From: Flavobacterium sp. N3904
Lineage (GTDB): Bacteria > Bacteroidota > Bacteroidia > Flavobacteriales > Flavobacteriaceae
NCBI RefSeq assembly: GCF_025947305.1
Contig: NZ_CP110009.1
Location: forward strand, 744,001-808,000
Direction of reading: 5' to 3'
Length of the DNA stretch: 64,000 nucleotides
This document shows positions 35,620 through 46,300 of the stretch, piece by piece. How positions within the stretch are numbered: position 1 is the first letter of the stretch; each line of letters begins with the position of its first letter. The notes under the pieces are model-generated. The model did not search any database. It saw only the letters and a list, made by a program, of their open reading frames with translations, and was not told where the DNA came from. Position numbers and translations under genes: made by a program.

Positions 35620-35658
35620 TAAATCGGGAAACGAAGCAACCCTTCATTCCCCGATTTA
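35620..35658 (-). other. Intercistronic hairpin between the GH31 and GH97 genes
   Basis: A 9-bp stem TAAATCGGG/CCCGATTTA (35620-35628 and 35650-35658) encloses a second small stem GAAG/CTTC. No T-run follows in the direction of transcription, so it is unlikely to terminate. It may protect or set the end of a processed mRNA. Confidence 0.5.
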
Positions 35659-35675
35659 AAACTAACTCAACTTAT

Positions 35676-38075
35676 TTATTTTATCCACTCGGTTTTGAAA
35701 GTGGTTTTTCCAGTTAATGGATTTGATGTTGTTTCAAAATTGCTTCCTTTTTTGGAAAGGGTTATCGTTTGTACGGCATCGGTTCCTGGTAAAAATACTT
35801 TTGCAGTAGCAGTATTGGTAGCCTCAGTAGCGTATACTTTTAAAGTTAATTTGCTCCAGTCCATGTCTTTTGTTGATTGTGCCAATGCTATATGAGGAAT
35901 GGCAGAACCGTTTCTAACCAAAACTACGATTGGAATAGCACCCGCTTTGATTTTATGCCATCCGCCTTGATAAACCTGTTTGGTTTGGTAGTCAATCCAA
36001 GTTCCTGCTGGAAGATAAACGTCTCTTTCGGTTACTTCTTCGAATAAAGGGGCAACCAATATACTGGTCCCAAATAAATATTCATTGTCTACCAACCAAG
36101 AACCTGCATCATTTGGATATTCAAGGAATAAAGCACGCATCATTGGCAATCCTTGTTGAGAACTTTCTTTGGCCTGCGCATAGATGTAAGGCATCAATTC
36201 ATAACGCATATTATCGGCGTTTCTAAATCCTTCCAAGAAATCTTTACTGTACAACCAAGGTTCGCGCGGAGGCTCGCCATGGCTTCTCACATGTGAAGTA
36301 AACATTCCGAACGGCGCCCATCTGCGGTATAAATTTTCAGGAGATTTGGTTGCAAATCCTCCTACATCATGACTCCAGAAACTGAATCCACACAATCCCA
36401 ATGAAAGTCCACCTCTCAATTCGGCAGACATTGCACCGTTTGTAGTTTCGGCATCACCACCCCAATGCAATGGGTAACGTTGGCTTCCTGCCCAAGTGCT
36501 TCTGGCCCAGATTAAAGTATAGCCTTTTTCTTTTTGAGTGATTTCCGCCACGGCTTTGTTGTAACGCAACGGGTATAAATTGTGCTCGTAAAAACCAGTA
36601 CGACCTGAATGATAAATTCCTTCTGGCGGTGCAGCTTCTCCAAAATCTACTTTGAAAACAGAAACTCCTTGATCAAATAAATGTTTCAATTTGGCTTGAT
36701 ACCAAGTCACTGTTTCTGGGTTCGAAAAATCCAAAACAGCATCTTCATAAGGCAAGTTTCCTTTACGGTCTCTTACTGCTAGATTTTTGTCCATTATTTC
36801 ATTGAACAATGTGTTTTTAGGACTGAAATAAGGCAATTGCCATAAACATACATGGAAACCGTCATCTTTCATATCCGACATCATTTTTACAGCATCTGGA
36901 AAACGATCTTTTGAAAATTCGTAATTATTTCTCCAATCTACATCAAACCAACCTGTATCAAAGTGAATTACATCGGTTGGAATTTTATAAGCACGTAAAT
37001 CTTTCGCTACCTGACGCCCCTCTTTTTCAGAGAAATAAGTGATACGACTCATCCAGAAACCAAATGACCAAAGTGGTGGCATTGCTGCTTTTCCTGTCAA
37101 ATTAGTGTACTCATCCAATATTTCTTTTGGTTCTCCTATGAAGAAAAACAAATCGGCTTCATCATCGCCAATGTACATTTCATTCGCACTACCAAAATAC
37201 CTTCCAAAATCGCAGGTAATTGGTGTAGAATGGTGCATAAACACACCATAACCACGGCTACTCATATAAAACGGAACTGGTTTGTACATCGTTTCGTTTT
37301 GAATACCGTTGGCATCATCCGTCCATAAAACTACTTTTTGTCCGCGTTTGTTGAATTGGGTAAATGATTCTCCACAGCCAAATATTTTTTCATCCGGTTC
37401 TAAGCTAAAAGCCGCGCCCATACTTCTGGAATAATCACTGTTTCTTCGAACAAACGAGAACGGAAGTGTTGGAGTATAGGTGTTTTTAAAATCAGAATCA
37501 TGCAATGTACTGGTTAGTAATTTACCCGTTTCATCATAAATTTTTACGTGCCATGGTTTTGACAAAATCTCAACAGAACCGTGTTTGCTTGTGTATTTAT
37601 GGCCTCCTTCAATTTTAGAATATTTCCATAATTCTGGGTGATTTGGAGCTACACCATCAACCAACATCAAAGAGGTTGCCTCAGGATGAAATTGTGGTCC
37701 AGAAGTCGTTTTGATACGAATGGATCGGTCCGAAACAAACTGGATTTGAAAAGGTAATTCAGGAGAAACTGCATATTCCGTCGTTGGAAATTCATTGGCA
37801 GGAACCACACCTGGCTTCATCATCATATTGTTGAAAGCCTGACGTGTCTGGTAATTGTAACGCAAATATTTTATTGTCCCTTTTCCTGTTGCAGGATCAA
37901 AAGCAGTAAGCTCATCAGCAAAATAAAACGTATTTAGATAATTCTGAAAATCTTTGCTGATATCTATTGGCGCATTTAGCACATCTGCATTTTGAATTTG
38001 TGCCGACACTTTTGGCGACAACAACAAACCAAAACCCATGAATAGAGACAAGGATGCAAGCTGTATTTTTTTCAT
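35676..38075 (-). CDS. GH31 alpha-xylosidase
   Basis: Removes alpha-1,6-xylose from the non-reducing end of xyloglucan oligosaccharides. I chose the ATG at 38075 because it begins a signal peptide (MKKIQLASLSLFMGFGLLL, cleavage near VSAQ). The frame extends to 38135, but that would overlap the upstream gene. The protein is about 799 aa. The nucleophile is in VFKVDFGEAAP, the YicI-like KxDFGE signature of alpha-xylosidases, and the acid/base Asp in HWGGDAETT. SFWSHDVGGF is the family's third motif. Placement next to a GH2 galactosidase and the susCD pair matches known xyloglucan loci. Confidence 0.93.
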   Translation of the reverse strand: MKKIQLASLSLFMGFGLLLSPKVSAQIQNADVLNAPIDISKDFQNYLNTFYFADELTAFDPATGKGTIKYLRYNYQTRQAFNNMMMKPGVVPANEFPTTEYAVSPELPFQIQFVSDRSIRIKTTSGPQFHPEATSLMLVDGVAPNHPELWKYSKIEGGHKYTSKHGSVEILSKPWHVKIYDETGKLLTSTLHDSDFKNTYTPTLPFSFVRRNSDYSRSMGAAFSLEPDEKIFGCGESFTQFNKRGQKVVLWTDDANGIQNETMYKPVPFYMSSRGYGVFMHHSTPITCDFGRYFGSANEMYIGDDEADLFFFIGEPKEILDEYTNLTGKAAMPPLWSFGFWMSRITYFSEKEGRQVAKDLRAYKIPTDVIHFDTGWFDVDWRNNYEFSKDRFPDAVKMMSDMKDDGFHVCLWQLPYFSPKNTLFNEIMDKNLAVRDRKGNLPYEDAVLDFSNPETVTWYQAKLKHLFDQGVSVFKVDFGEAAPPEGIYHSGRTGFYEHNLYPLRYNKAVAEITQKEKGYTLIWARSTWAGSQRYPLHWGGDAETTNGAMSAELRGGLSLGLCGFSFWSHDVGGFATKSPENLYRRWAPFGMFTSHVRSHGEPPREPWLYSKDFLEGFRNADNMRYELMPYIYAQAKESSQQGLPMMRALFLEYPNDAGSWLVDNEYLFGTSILVAPLFEEVTERDVYLPAGTWIDYQTKQVYQGGWHKIKAGAIPIVVLVRNGSAIPHIALAQSTKDMDWSKLTLKVYATEATNTATAKVFLPGTDAVQTITLSKKGSNFETTSNPLTGKTTFKTEWIK

Positions 38076-38106
38076 TGTATTCTTTTTAATATTATTTAAT
38101 TCTGTT

Positions 38107-40584
38107 TTATTCTGCTGAAATTGTAATTGTAGCATCTTTCAAACCATTTGCGGTAGCTGTCAATTCAAGCTTATCGGCTTTATTACCGGATTGAATCACC
38201 ACTAAACATTTTCCGTTTAGGGCAGTATGTTTTGTTCCTTTGTACGATTCGTGACTCACTGGATCTCCGCTGCAAACACCTACAATTTTTCCGTTTCCTT
38301 TTAAAGAAAAACTAATTTCATTATTCGCTTTTGGCACTAAAACTCCTTTGGCATCTAGAATATCAACCGTTACAAAAGACAAATCGTTTCCGTCAGCTTT
38401 TATTGTACTTCTGTCTGCCGTTAATTTTAAATTATCTGGATTTCCGGCGGTCTGGATTTCGGTTTCTAAAACTGTTTTTCCGTCTTTGCGAGAGATGGCT
38501 TTAAGTGTACCTGCTTGAAAGGGAACTTTCCACATTACGTGCAAATCATCTCCTTTTTTGCTTCGAACACCAACTGATTTTCCGTTAAGGAACAGTTCCA
38601 CCTCATCGGCATGATTATAGTATGCCCACACATCGACAGTTTGTCCTGCTTTCCAGTTCCAATGCGGAAAAATATGCAGTACATCTTTGTCTGTCCATTC
38701 GCTTTGGTACATATAATACACATCTTTCGGGAAACCGGCTAAATCTACAATTCCAAAATAGGAACTAATAGACGGCCACTCATAAGGGGTTGGTTCTCCA
38801 ATATAATCGAAGCCTGTCCAGATGTACATTCCAGAAAGATAATCATGTTTTTTGATGACTTTCCAAGTCGCTTCGTGTGTAGAACCCCAAGGTGCCTGAA
38901 CCTGATCGTAAGCAGAAACGGTGTTACCTGAATTGCCATCCGTAAATTTGAGATCCCATCTTACCGGCCATTTTTTAATGGAGTCCGAATTTGTATCATA
39001 ATACCCACGGGTTTCTAAAGCCGAAGTCGTTTCGGTTGCTATAAAAGGAATTCCAGGGAAGTTTTTTTGATGATATTCATATGTTTGATGGGCGTAATTG
39101 TAACCAATAATATCCAAAACTCTAGACTTTGCTATGGCATTAAATTGAACATTGTTCTTTTCGAACTGCAAAGTGACTTCATCGATATTCATATTAACGG
39201 GTGGATTCATAGCTGCTGTAATTGGTCTGGTTTTATCGTATTGACGTGTGATTTCGGCTAATTCTTTTGCAATTATCACACCCGTTTCACTCCATTGTTC
39301 TGGAATTTCATTTCCGATACTCCACATAAAAATACTTGGATGATTTCGGTCGCGCAATAATTGATCTACTAAATCAATTTTGTGCCATTTGTCCCAATCG
39401 TTGCTGTAATCGTATTTGGTTTTGCTTTGTTTCCACATATCGAATGCTTCATCCATGACGATGAAACCCATTTTATCACAAAGGTCCAAAAGCTCTGGAG
39501 CAGGTGGATTATGGGAAGTTCGAATTCCGTTTACCCCCATTCCTTTTAGAATTTCTAACTGGCGTTCGATAGCTCTTGTATTGATTGCGGATCCCAAAGG
39601 CCCTAAATCGTGGTGCATACAAACCCCTTTGATTTTGACTTGTTTTCCGTTTAAAATAAAGCCTTTGTTAACATCGAATTTAAAACTTCTGATTCCGAAA
39701 TTGGTTTTGTATTGATCTACAATTTGATCATCAACCGAAATTTCAGTAACTGCTGTATATAATTCTGGAGTTTCAACAGACCATAAAATTGGCGTTTCGA
39801 CTTGAGCTTCTTGTTTGATTGTTTGATTGGCATTGGCGCCAATTGATATATTTTGAGTAACCGATGTTACTTTAGTGTCCTTTTTAAAAATAGTAGTAGT
39901 TACCGTCGCTTTTTTGGAAGTTAAATTTTGATTCTGAATTGTAGTTTCGAATTTGACCGTAGCTTTTTCGGCTGTAACTTTAGGTGTAGTAACATAAGTT
40001 CCCCATTGGCCTACATGCAATTTATCTGTGGTTTCTAACCATACGTTTCTGAATATTCCTGAACCGGAATACCAACGTGAATTGGGTTGTTTTGAATTGT
40101 CAACCTTAACAATAATTTCGTTGTTTTTATCTCCATAATTCAAATAGGGAGAAATTTCATATTGAAAACCAATATAACCATTTGGGCGTTTGCCTAGATA
40201 ATGCCCGTTTACCCAAACTTCACTGTTTTTGTAAACTCCATCAAAAATTATTGAAGTTACTTTTGTGCTGTCTTCAGCTGCAACTTTAAATGTTTTTTTA
40301 TACCAACCTAAACCACCCGTAAGTGCTCCGCCTCCAAATCCTGCAGGGCTTTTTTCATCAAATTTACCTTCAACACCCCAATCGTGAGGAACATTTAGTG
40401 TTCTCCATTTTGTATTTGTTCCAATTGTATCTTTATCAATAATACTGTCACTTAAATGAAAGCTCCAATCGGAATTGAAAGAAATTTTTCTCGAAGTAAA
40501 ACCGTCATTATTTTCTTTAGTGCAACCAAAAATTGCAATAAATCCAAAAATGATGAGTGTTTTTAAAAGGTTTGAATATTTCAT
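38107..40584 (-). CDS. GH2 beta-galactosidase lipoprotein (BoGH2A-like)
   Basis: A retaining GH2 enzyme of 825 aa with a lipoprotein signal ending at Cys21 (FIAIFGCTKEN). Jelly-roll domain: LNVPHDWGVEGKFDE and SRWYSGSGIFRNVWL. Barrel: CMHHDLGPLGSAIN, GIRTSHNPPAPELLDLCD, acid/base Glu in WSIGNEIPEQW and nucleophile Glu in FIATETTSALETRG. A C-terminal Ig-like region (DUF4982-type) follows. In the locus it should remove beta-1,2-galactose from xylosyl side chains after deacetylation and defucosylation. A paralogue of the same type runs off the right edge of the window. Confidence 0.92.
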   Translation of the reverse strand: MKYSNLLKTLIIFGFIAIFGCTKENNDGFTSRKISFNSDWSFHLSDSIIDKDTIGTNTKWRTLNVPHDWGVEGKFDEKSPAGFGGGALTGGLGWYKKTFKVAAEDSTKVTSIIFDGVYKNSEVWVNGHYLGKRPNGYIGFQYEISPYLNYGDKNNEIIVKVDNSKQPNSRWYSGSGIFRNVWLETTDKLHVGQWGTYVTTPKVTAEKATVKFETTIQNQNLTSKKATVTTTIFKKDTKVTSVTQNISIGANANQTIKQEAQVETPILWSVETPELYTAVTEISVDDQIVDQYKTNFGIRSFKFDVNKGFILNGKQVKIKGVCMHHDLGPLGSAINTRAIERQLEILKGMGVNGIRTSHNPPAPELLDLCDKMGFIVMDEAFDMWKQSKTKYDYSNDWDKWHKIDLVDQLLRDRNHPSIFMWSIGNEIPEQWSETGVIIAKELAEITRQYDKTRPITAAMNPPVNMNIDEVTLQFEKNNVQFNAIAKSRVLDIIGYNYAHQTYEYHQKNFPGIPFIATETTSALETRGYYDTNSDSIKKWPVRWDLKFTDGNSGNTVSAYDQVQAPWGSTHEATWKVIKKHDYLSGMYIWTGFDYIGEPTPYEWPSISSYFGIVDLAGFPKDVYYMYQSEWTDKDVLHIFPHWNWKAGQTVDVWAYYNHADEVELFLNGKSVGVRSKKGDDLHVMWKVPFQAGTLKAISRKDGKTVLETEIQTAGNPDNLKLTADRSTIKADGNDLSFVTVDILDAKGVLVPKANNEISFSLKGNGKIVGVCSGDPVSHESYKGTKHTALNGKCLVVIQSGNKADKLELTATANGLKDATITISAE

Positions 40585-40828
40585 TTTTTTTTAATTATCA
40601 TGTTTTTTAAGTAGTATAAATGTATCGATAAGTGTTTAAACAATACCACTTATCGATACATTATAGTATTACTTTTTTGCAGTACTTTTCTTTTGTTTTA
40701 AAAGCAAGTCCTCTTTATTTTGGGATTGCTATCAAGAGTTCGAATAATTCTAACTCTTGATAGTGTCTACCCATTTCGAAGTACAAAAAAACAGTTACTA
40801 ACCTAGTTTCTTTAATCCAATAAATAAT
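40585..40828 (-). other. Intercistronic region with two long hairpins, SGBP gene to GH2 gene
   Basis: This is 244 bases between two co-directional genes of the locus. Hairpin 1 has a 12-bp perfect stem CTATCAAGAGTT/AACTCTTGATAG (40729-40740 and 40752-40763) with an 11-base loop. Hairpin 2 has a 16-bp perfect stem AATGTATCGATAAGTG/CACTTATCGATACATT (40619-40634 and 40647-40662) with a 12-base loop. Neither is followed by a T-run on the transcribed strand, and I see no TAnnTTTG. The region separates the import/binding genes from the enzyme genes, where mRNA processing or differential decay would change their ratio. Confidence 0.65.
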
Positions 40829-41689
40829 TTAGTTTGCAGCAGGTTTTGGTTTGTAATTAAAAATAATTTGACAATTACCTTCTCCACTTCTACTTTGATC
40901 CCTAACTACTGACAATCTCATTTGATTATCATTAATCTCAATCACATGGATAGATGTCCAGTTACTTACGTCACCATAATAATCTCCACCGTAAAGTAGT
41001 TCTGGGCCTCCGCTAAAAATCATGGTATTCTTTGCAATATCAAAATTAAAAAGACCGATTTTAGTGGTTTGATCCATACTGTTTAGAGCTGTTTGCACTA
41101 CTTTAACATTGTATCCACCGTTAAGATCAAAAGTCATTTCTCCCCAATCTTTCATCGCCATAGACCAACTTTGGTATGATCCTGGAATCCACCACCAATC
41201 TCCTGAATATGGAGCTGGCCCTGCAAAGTTTAACGCACCCCAAGCAATTGGGTCGCTCATATCTAATACCCATGTTTTACCTGCTTCCCCATTGGTCAAT
41301 TTTGTCCAACTAGGATCACTAAAGTATGTTGGATCATTTTGGTTTACTTTTACCGTTACAGGGCTGGCATACACTGCGCCTCCTGGTGTATAGGCAGTAA
41401 AATCAATTGTATAAGTTCCTGCAAATGGAAAAAAGACAGTTTGCTCATTTGTATTATAATGGCCTAATTCTCCTTTTGAATCGGAATAAGACCAATAAGG
41501 AATAACCGTTCCGTCTAAATTGGTTAATTTTACCTCATTGTTTTTCAGTGGATTTTGAACTACCGAAAATTTGAGCGTTTCTGGCGTTAATGTAACAGCA
41601 GGAAGGCTAGTACGATCTTCAACAGGCTCACAGGAAAACAGTGAACCCAAGGTGATTGCAGCTACAAGTATATATAGTTTACGTTTCAT
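40829..41689 (-). CDS. Surface glycan-binding lipoprotein candidate (PKD-type N-domain)
   Basis: A 286-aa lipoprotein (Cys20 in LGSLFSCEPVED). Residues about 30-115 look like a PKD/Ig-like domain (GTYTIDFTAYTPGGAVYASPVTVKV). The C-terminal part is a tryptophan-rich beta-sandwich (APYSGDWWWIPGSYQSWS, DWGEMTFDLNGGYNV), as in carbohydrate-binding folds. It sits directly after susD, the slot used by SusE/SGBP proteins, and has no catalytic signature. The aromatic run could form a sugar platform. No close family name can be given from sequence alone. Confidence 0.78.
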   Translation of the reverse strand: MKRKLYILVAAITLGSLFSCEPVEDRTSLPAVTLTPETLKFSVVQNPLKNNEVKLTNLDGTVIPYWSYSDSKGELGHYNTNEQTVFFPFAGTYTIDFTAYTPGGAVYASPVTVKVNQNDPTYFSDPSWTKLTNGEAGKTWVLDMSDPIAWGALNFAGPAPYSGDWWWIPGSYQSWSMAMKDWGEMTFDLNGGYNVKVVQTALNSMDQTTKIGLFNFDIAKNTMIFSGGPELLYGGDYYGDVSNWTSIHVIEINDNQMRLSVVRDQSRSGEGNCQIIFNYKPKPAAN

Positions 41690-41715
41690 AGTTTCTTTTT
41701 TTTATTAGTTAAAAA

Positions 41716-43305
41716 TTACCAACCTGGGTTTTGTGAAATAGCACCATTTGCAAGTAGTATTTGAGATTGAGGAAGCGGGAACCATCCTTGTGTTTCAGTT
41801 CTAAAAGTAACTGCAAATGTAGATCCACCAACTGTGTTGTCAATTGCCGCTTTTGTAGTAGCCATATCTTGTCTAATCAAGTCAAAATAACGTTGTCCTT
41901 CAAGAGCAAATTCTAGTTGACGCTCTTTCATAATAATCGGAATTGTTACAGCAGTATTATGCGTAGTGTCATGAAAAGCACGTTCGCGAACTTTATTAAA
42001 ACAAGCTTGTGCAAAACCTGCATTTGTTGCCAAGTTAAGTTCGGCTGCCATTAACAATACATCAGAGAAACGGATAACGGCAAAGTCTTCGTAATTATCA
42101 ATTTGGAAATTCCCCCCATTTGCAACAGTAACTGCCACACCAGCCGCATCAGTAATCGGACAATATTTTTTCCAGGCATAACCTGTATATTGTCTTTGGT
42201 CTCTTGTAACTGGATTAAAATCAAGATTTTCATTTGCAAAATCAATAATTGTAGCATCTCTGCGGGTATCTCCTAGAGCATACGCATTGTACAATTTAGG
42301 ATTCACCGTAGCTCCACCCCATCCTGTTGCGTAGTTTCCAATATTGCCACCACGTGGTGCAATATCAACTTGGAAACGGTTTCCTTCATGTAAGTCCCAA
42401 TTTCCATTTCCGGATCCGTTGAAACGAATTGCCCAAACCATTTCGTTATTTCCTTCACCTCCATATACTTTACTAGTAGAACTAACAGCAGAAGCAAGCC
42501 AAAGTTGAGAAAAATCAGGAACCAAAGCGTGTCCGCTATTATTTACAACATCATTTATATAAGTTATAGCCTGTGCTTTTGTAACTACACCTGCCAAATC
42601 CGGTTTGTTGTAATAGTCTGTGTAGAATAAAAAGGCTTTTGCCAAATAAGATTCTGCAGCCCATTTTGTGATGCGCCCGTATTTTGGATTTGTAGGTTGA
42701 GAATAATTTTCATTTCCTAAATTATCCGCAGCAAATTTTAAATCACTAGCAATTAATGCATATGTTTGTTCGGGTGTATTTCTTGGCAACTCATTGTCAG
42801 TAGCTTTAATAGTATGATCTAGTGCAATAATATCACCAAACATTCTAGCCAAATCAAATGTAAAATATGCTCTTAAAAAACGAGCTTCTGCTTCATATTG
42901 TGTTTTAAGTGCTGTATCTGCACCCCAATTTACACTACCTAAATTTTCGAGTAAAATATTGGCTCGGTAAATCCCTTGGTAACTGACTTGATACGTAGGA
43001 TTATTCATTTCTAAATTGGATGAAAACTGAAAACGATCCCATTCTAAATCAACTGTAGCATCTGAACCACCATATCCTCCGAAACAGTTATCAGAAGCTT
43101 CCTCAGTAATTAGCAATGGCCCACCGTAAGCTTCTCTTTGCAAAATGTCATAAACAGCCACAAGCCCTTGATATGCCTCATCTGGTGTTTTATAAAAGTT
43201 TGTGGTTACTTTCTCTGTATAAGGTTCAGTATCTAGAAACTGGTCTGAACAAGAACCCAGTACTAAAATGGAAGAAACTGCAAATAGTTTAATATATTTT
43301 TTCAT
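41716..43305 (-). CDS. SusD/RagB-family outer-membrane glycan-binding lipoprotein
   Basis: The lid partner of the SusC channel, 529 aa. The lipoprotein signal ends at Cys19 (LVLGSCSDQFLDTEP); the acidic residues after Cys fit the surface-export signal of Bacteroidota. The N-terminal TPR scaffold starts at NFYKTPDEAYQGLVAVYDILQ. ARFLRAYFTFDLARMFGDI is the classic SusD helix, and the C-terminal RERAFHDTTHN with ERQLEFALEGQRYFDLIRQ is the second SusD signature. The susC gene precedes it by 11 bases. Confidence 0.96.
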   Translation of the reverse strand: MKKYIKLFAVSSILVLGSCSDQFLDTEPYTEKVTTNFYKTPDEAYQGLVAVYDILQREAYGGPLLITEEASDNCFGGYGGSDATVDLEWDRFQFSSNLEMNNPTYQVSYQGIYRANILLENLGSVNWGADTALKTQYEAEARFLRAYFTFDLARMFGDIIALDHTIKATDNELPRNTPEQTYALIASDLKFAADNLGNENYSQPTNPKYGRITKWAAESYLAKAFLFYTDYYNKPDLAGVVTKAQAITYINDVVNNSGHALVPDFSQLWLASAVSSTSKVYGGEGNNEMVWAIRFNGSGNGNWDLHEGNRFQVDIAPRGGNIGNYATGWGGATVNPKLYNAYALGDTRRDATIIDFANENLDFNPVTRDQRQYTGYAWKKYCPITDAAGVAVTVANGGNFQIDNYEDFAVIRFSDVLLMAAELNLATNAGFAQACFNKVRERAFHDTTHNTAVTIPIIMKERQLEFALEGQRYFDLIRQDMATTKAAIDNTVGGSTFAVTFRTETQGWFPLPQSQILLANGAISQNPGW

Positions 43306-43316
43306 TTTTTTTTCGA

Positions 43317-46300
43317 TTAAAAGTTAACATTAAAACCTACCATATACGTTCTTGGTTGTGGATAAAATCCAACATCAATTCCTTTTGCCCAAGATTGGTT
43401 TGAGTTACCGAACCCAATTTCTGGATCCATCCCTTGATATTTAGTAAATGTGTATAGATTATTTACAGCTACGTAAAGTCTGAATTTACTAAAGAAACCT
43501 AAGTTGCTTGATAATTTAGTCAAGTCTACACCAAAAGTCACGTCTTTGATTCTAAAGAAATCTGAATCCTGAATGTACAAATCAGAGAATTTAGTATAGT
43601 TCCCATTTGGATCTGATCCATAAGTTACTCTAGGAATTGTATTAGAAGTTCCCTCTGTAGTCCATCTGTCAATAATAGTTGTTGTGTAATTATTGTAAGG
43701 ACGAGTTGGATCATGAACACCAAAAGCGTTTTGACCACCAGCAGTACCGTAAGTAAAAATAGAGAAATCAAATGCTTTGTAAGAAACCTGCATATTTACA
43801 CCATACGTCAAATCTGGATTTGGATTTCCAACTTCTGTTTTATCGTCCTGATTTATTTTTCCATCTCCATTTAAATCTACAAAACGAACATCGCCAGGAA
43901 CTGCATTTGGCTGAACACCTGCAGCTACTTCAGAAGCATTTTGGAAAATTCCGTCTGTTTTTAATCCGTAAAAATATCCAATTGGTTTTCCTACTTGTAC
44001 ACGATTCATCTCATCCAATCCTTGAAAAAGAAGATTTGGATCTCCGTAGATTATACCACTTTGATTTGCAATTTTAAGTACTTCGTTTTGATTGTATGAA
44101 AGGTTACCATTTATAGAAAAATTCCAATCTGTTCCAAAAGTTGTTGCATAACCCAACGCAAACTCAACCCCTTTGTTTTGAATATCTCCACCATTGATGT
44201 AAGGAGCGTTTGCACCTGTCGTTTCTGTTACGGTAGGTTGTACCAACCAATCTCTTGTCACTTTATTATACCAGTCAAAAACAAAAGTAACTTTTTCAAA
44301 TAAGACAAGATCAAAACCTAAATCGGTTTGTTCTGAAGTTTCCCATTTCAAATCTGGATTATTCAAATCATTAGGAGCTGCACCTACATATAGATGTTCA
44401 TTGTTGCCTACGCCAAAATGATAGCTTTTATCTATAGAACTTATGGTTGATAAATACGCAAACTGTTTCAATTGATCATTTCCGTTTTCACCCCAACTTG
44501 CTCTTAATTTTACTTTGTTTAAGAAAATATCTTTCGGGAAGAAATCTTCGCGATCCACATTCCAACCAGCAGAAAATGCAGGGAATATGGCATATTTGTT
44601 ATTAGGTCCAAAATTGGAAGAACCATCTCTTCTTATAGTACCGGTAAATAAGTATTTATCATCATAATTATATAGTAATCTTCCAAACAAAGAAGCCATT
44701 TTATAATCAGAACGTCCACCCCAAACTGTGTTTTGAGGTTGCAATGTAGCATTACTCAAATAAGCATGTTTGAAATCATTAAAAATCAAATCTTTACCTG
44801 TAGCGCCACTATATTCAGATGTTTGTGATCTGGCAGAAGTTCCAACTAAAACGTCAAAATTATTTTTACCAAGAGAAGCTTTGTAATCTAATGTGTTTTC
44901 CCAAGACCATGTCATGGCATTACCAGAACTTTGAGTTACTGTTGAAATTGCATTATACACGGTGCTAGAAAGATCGTATACCGGTACAAACGATCTGTTG
45001 AAACTATCGTTTGAATCTGCACCAAAATTGGTTATAAATGTAAATCCTTTTAAGAATTTAGCTTCCAAAAACGCATTTCCTATAAAACGATTTCCTTTGT
45101 ATTCTTTAAAGTTATTGTAATACATACTTCCAAGTGGATTTGCAATATCTGGAGCGATATCAGATTTTGCATAAGTACCATCAGGATTATAAACATCCAT
45201 AGTAGGCGGTGCATTCAAGAATCCTCTCACACTATTGTTATAAATTCCCTGATCGGAAATACCATTTCCTCCAATATTAGAATAAGTAAAGTTTTCTCCA
45301 AATTTTAAAATTTCTGGGATAATTGATGTTGTAGTATTTACAAAAAAGGATCTACGAACATACTTTGATTGATTGTCCTGACTACCAATAAGCCCTTCTT
45401 GCGTTGCATTTGACATTCCAGTAGCATAGGTAGAATTTGCAGTTGCTCCAGAAATCAACAACGATTGATTTTGTTTCAAAGCACCTTCATTGACCATTTC
45501 ATCTTGCCAGTCTGTATTTGGTAATGCCGCCATTTGGGCTTGTGTGTACAAAGGAGTTAATCCTGAGTTTACACGTGCTTCATTCATAATAGTCGCATAT
45601 TCAGTAGAATTTAGTAAATCTATTTTTTTTGCAACATATTGAAAACCGGTATATCCATTTAATGAAACAGCCATTTTATCTCCTTTTCCTTTTTTGGTAG
45701 TTACCAAAACAACTCCATTCGCAGCACGGGCACCATAAATAGCCGCTGCCGATGCATCTTTAAGTATATCTACTCTTTCTATAGCAGATGGATCAAGGTA
45801 TCCGATACCTCCATCAATAACAATTCCATCTACAACGTATAATGGATTTGAATTTCCTGCCGTCCCTACACCACGAATATTAATTACCATACCTGCTCCT
45901 GGTTGTCCAGAGGTAGAGGTAACATTTACTCCAGAAGCTTGTCCTTGCAATGCATTGACAACATCTATTGAAGCAACTTCTTGAATACTTTTTGCAGAAA
46001 TAGTTGAAGTAGCAGCAGTTGCCACTTTCTTTTTCTGAGTACCATACCCAATAACAACAACTTCTTTAAGATCTGATGTTTCGGTTTGCAAAGCAACATT
46101 AATAGTTGATTGATTGTTTACGGAAACTTTTTGGGATTTATACCCCATAACACTAATTTTCAAAACATCATCCGACTTGACATTAATTTTATAAGTCCCG
46201 TCAAAATCTGTTGATGTACTTGTAGTTCCTCCTTCTACAGTAATGTTTGCACCAGGAATACCCAAGCCATCACTTGTAGAGGTGATCTTTCCTGTCACAG

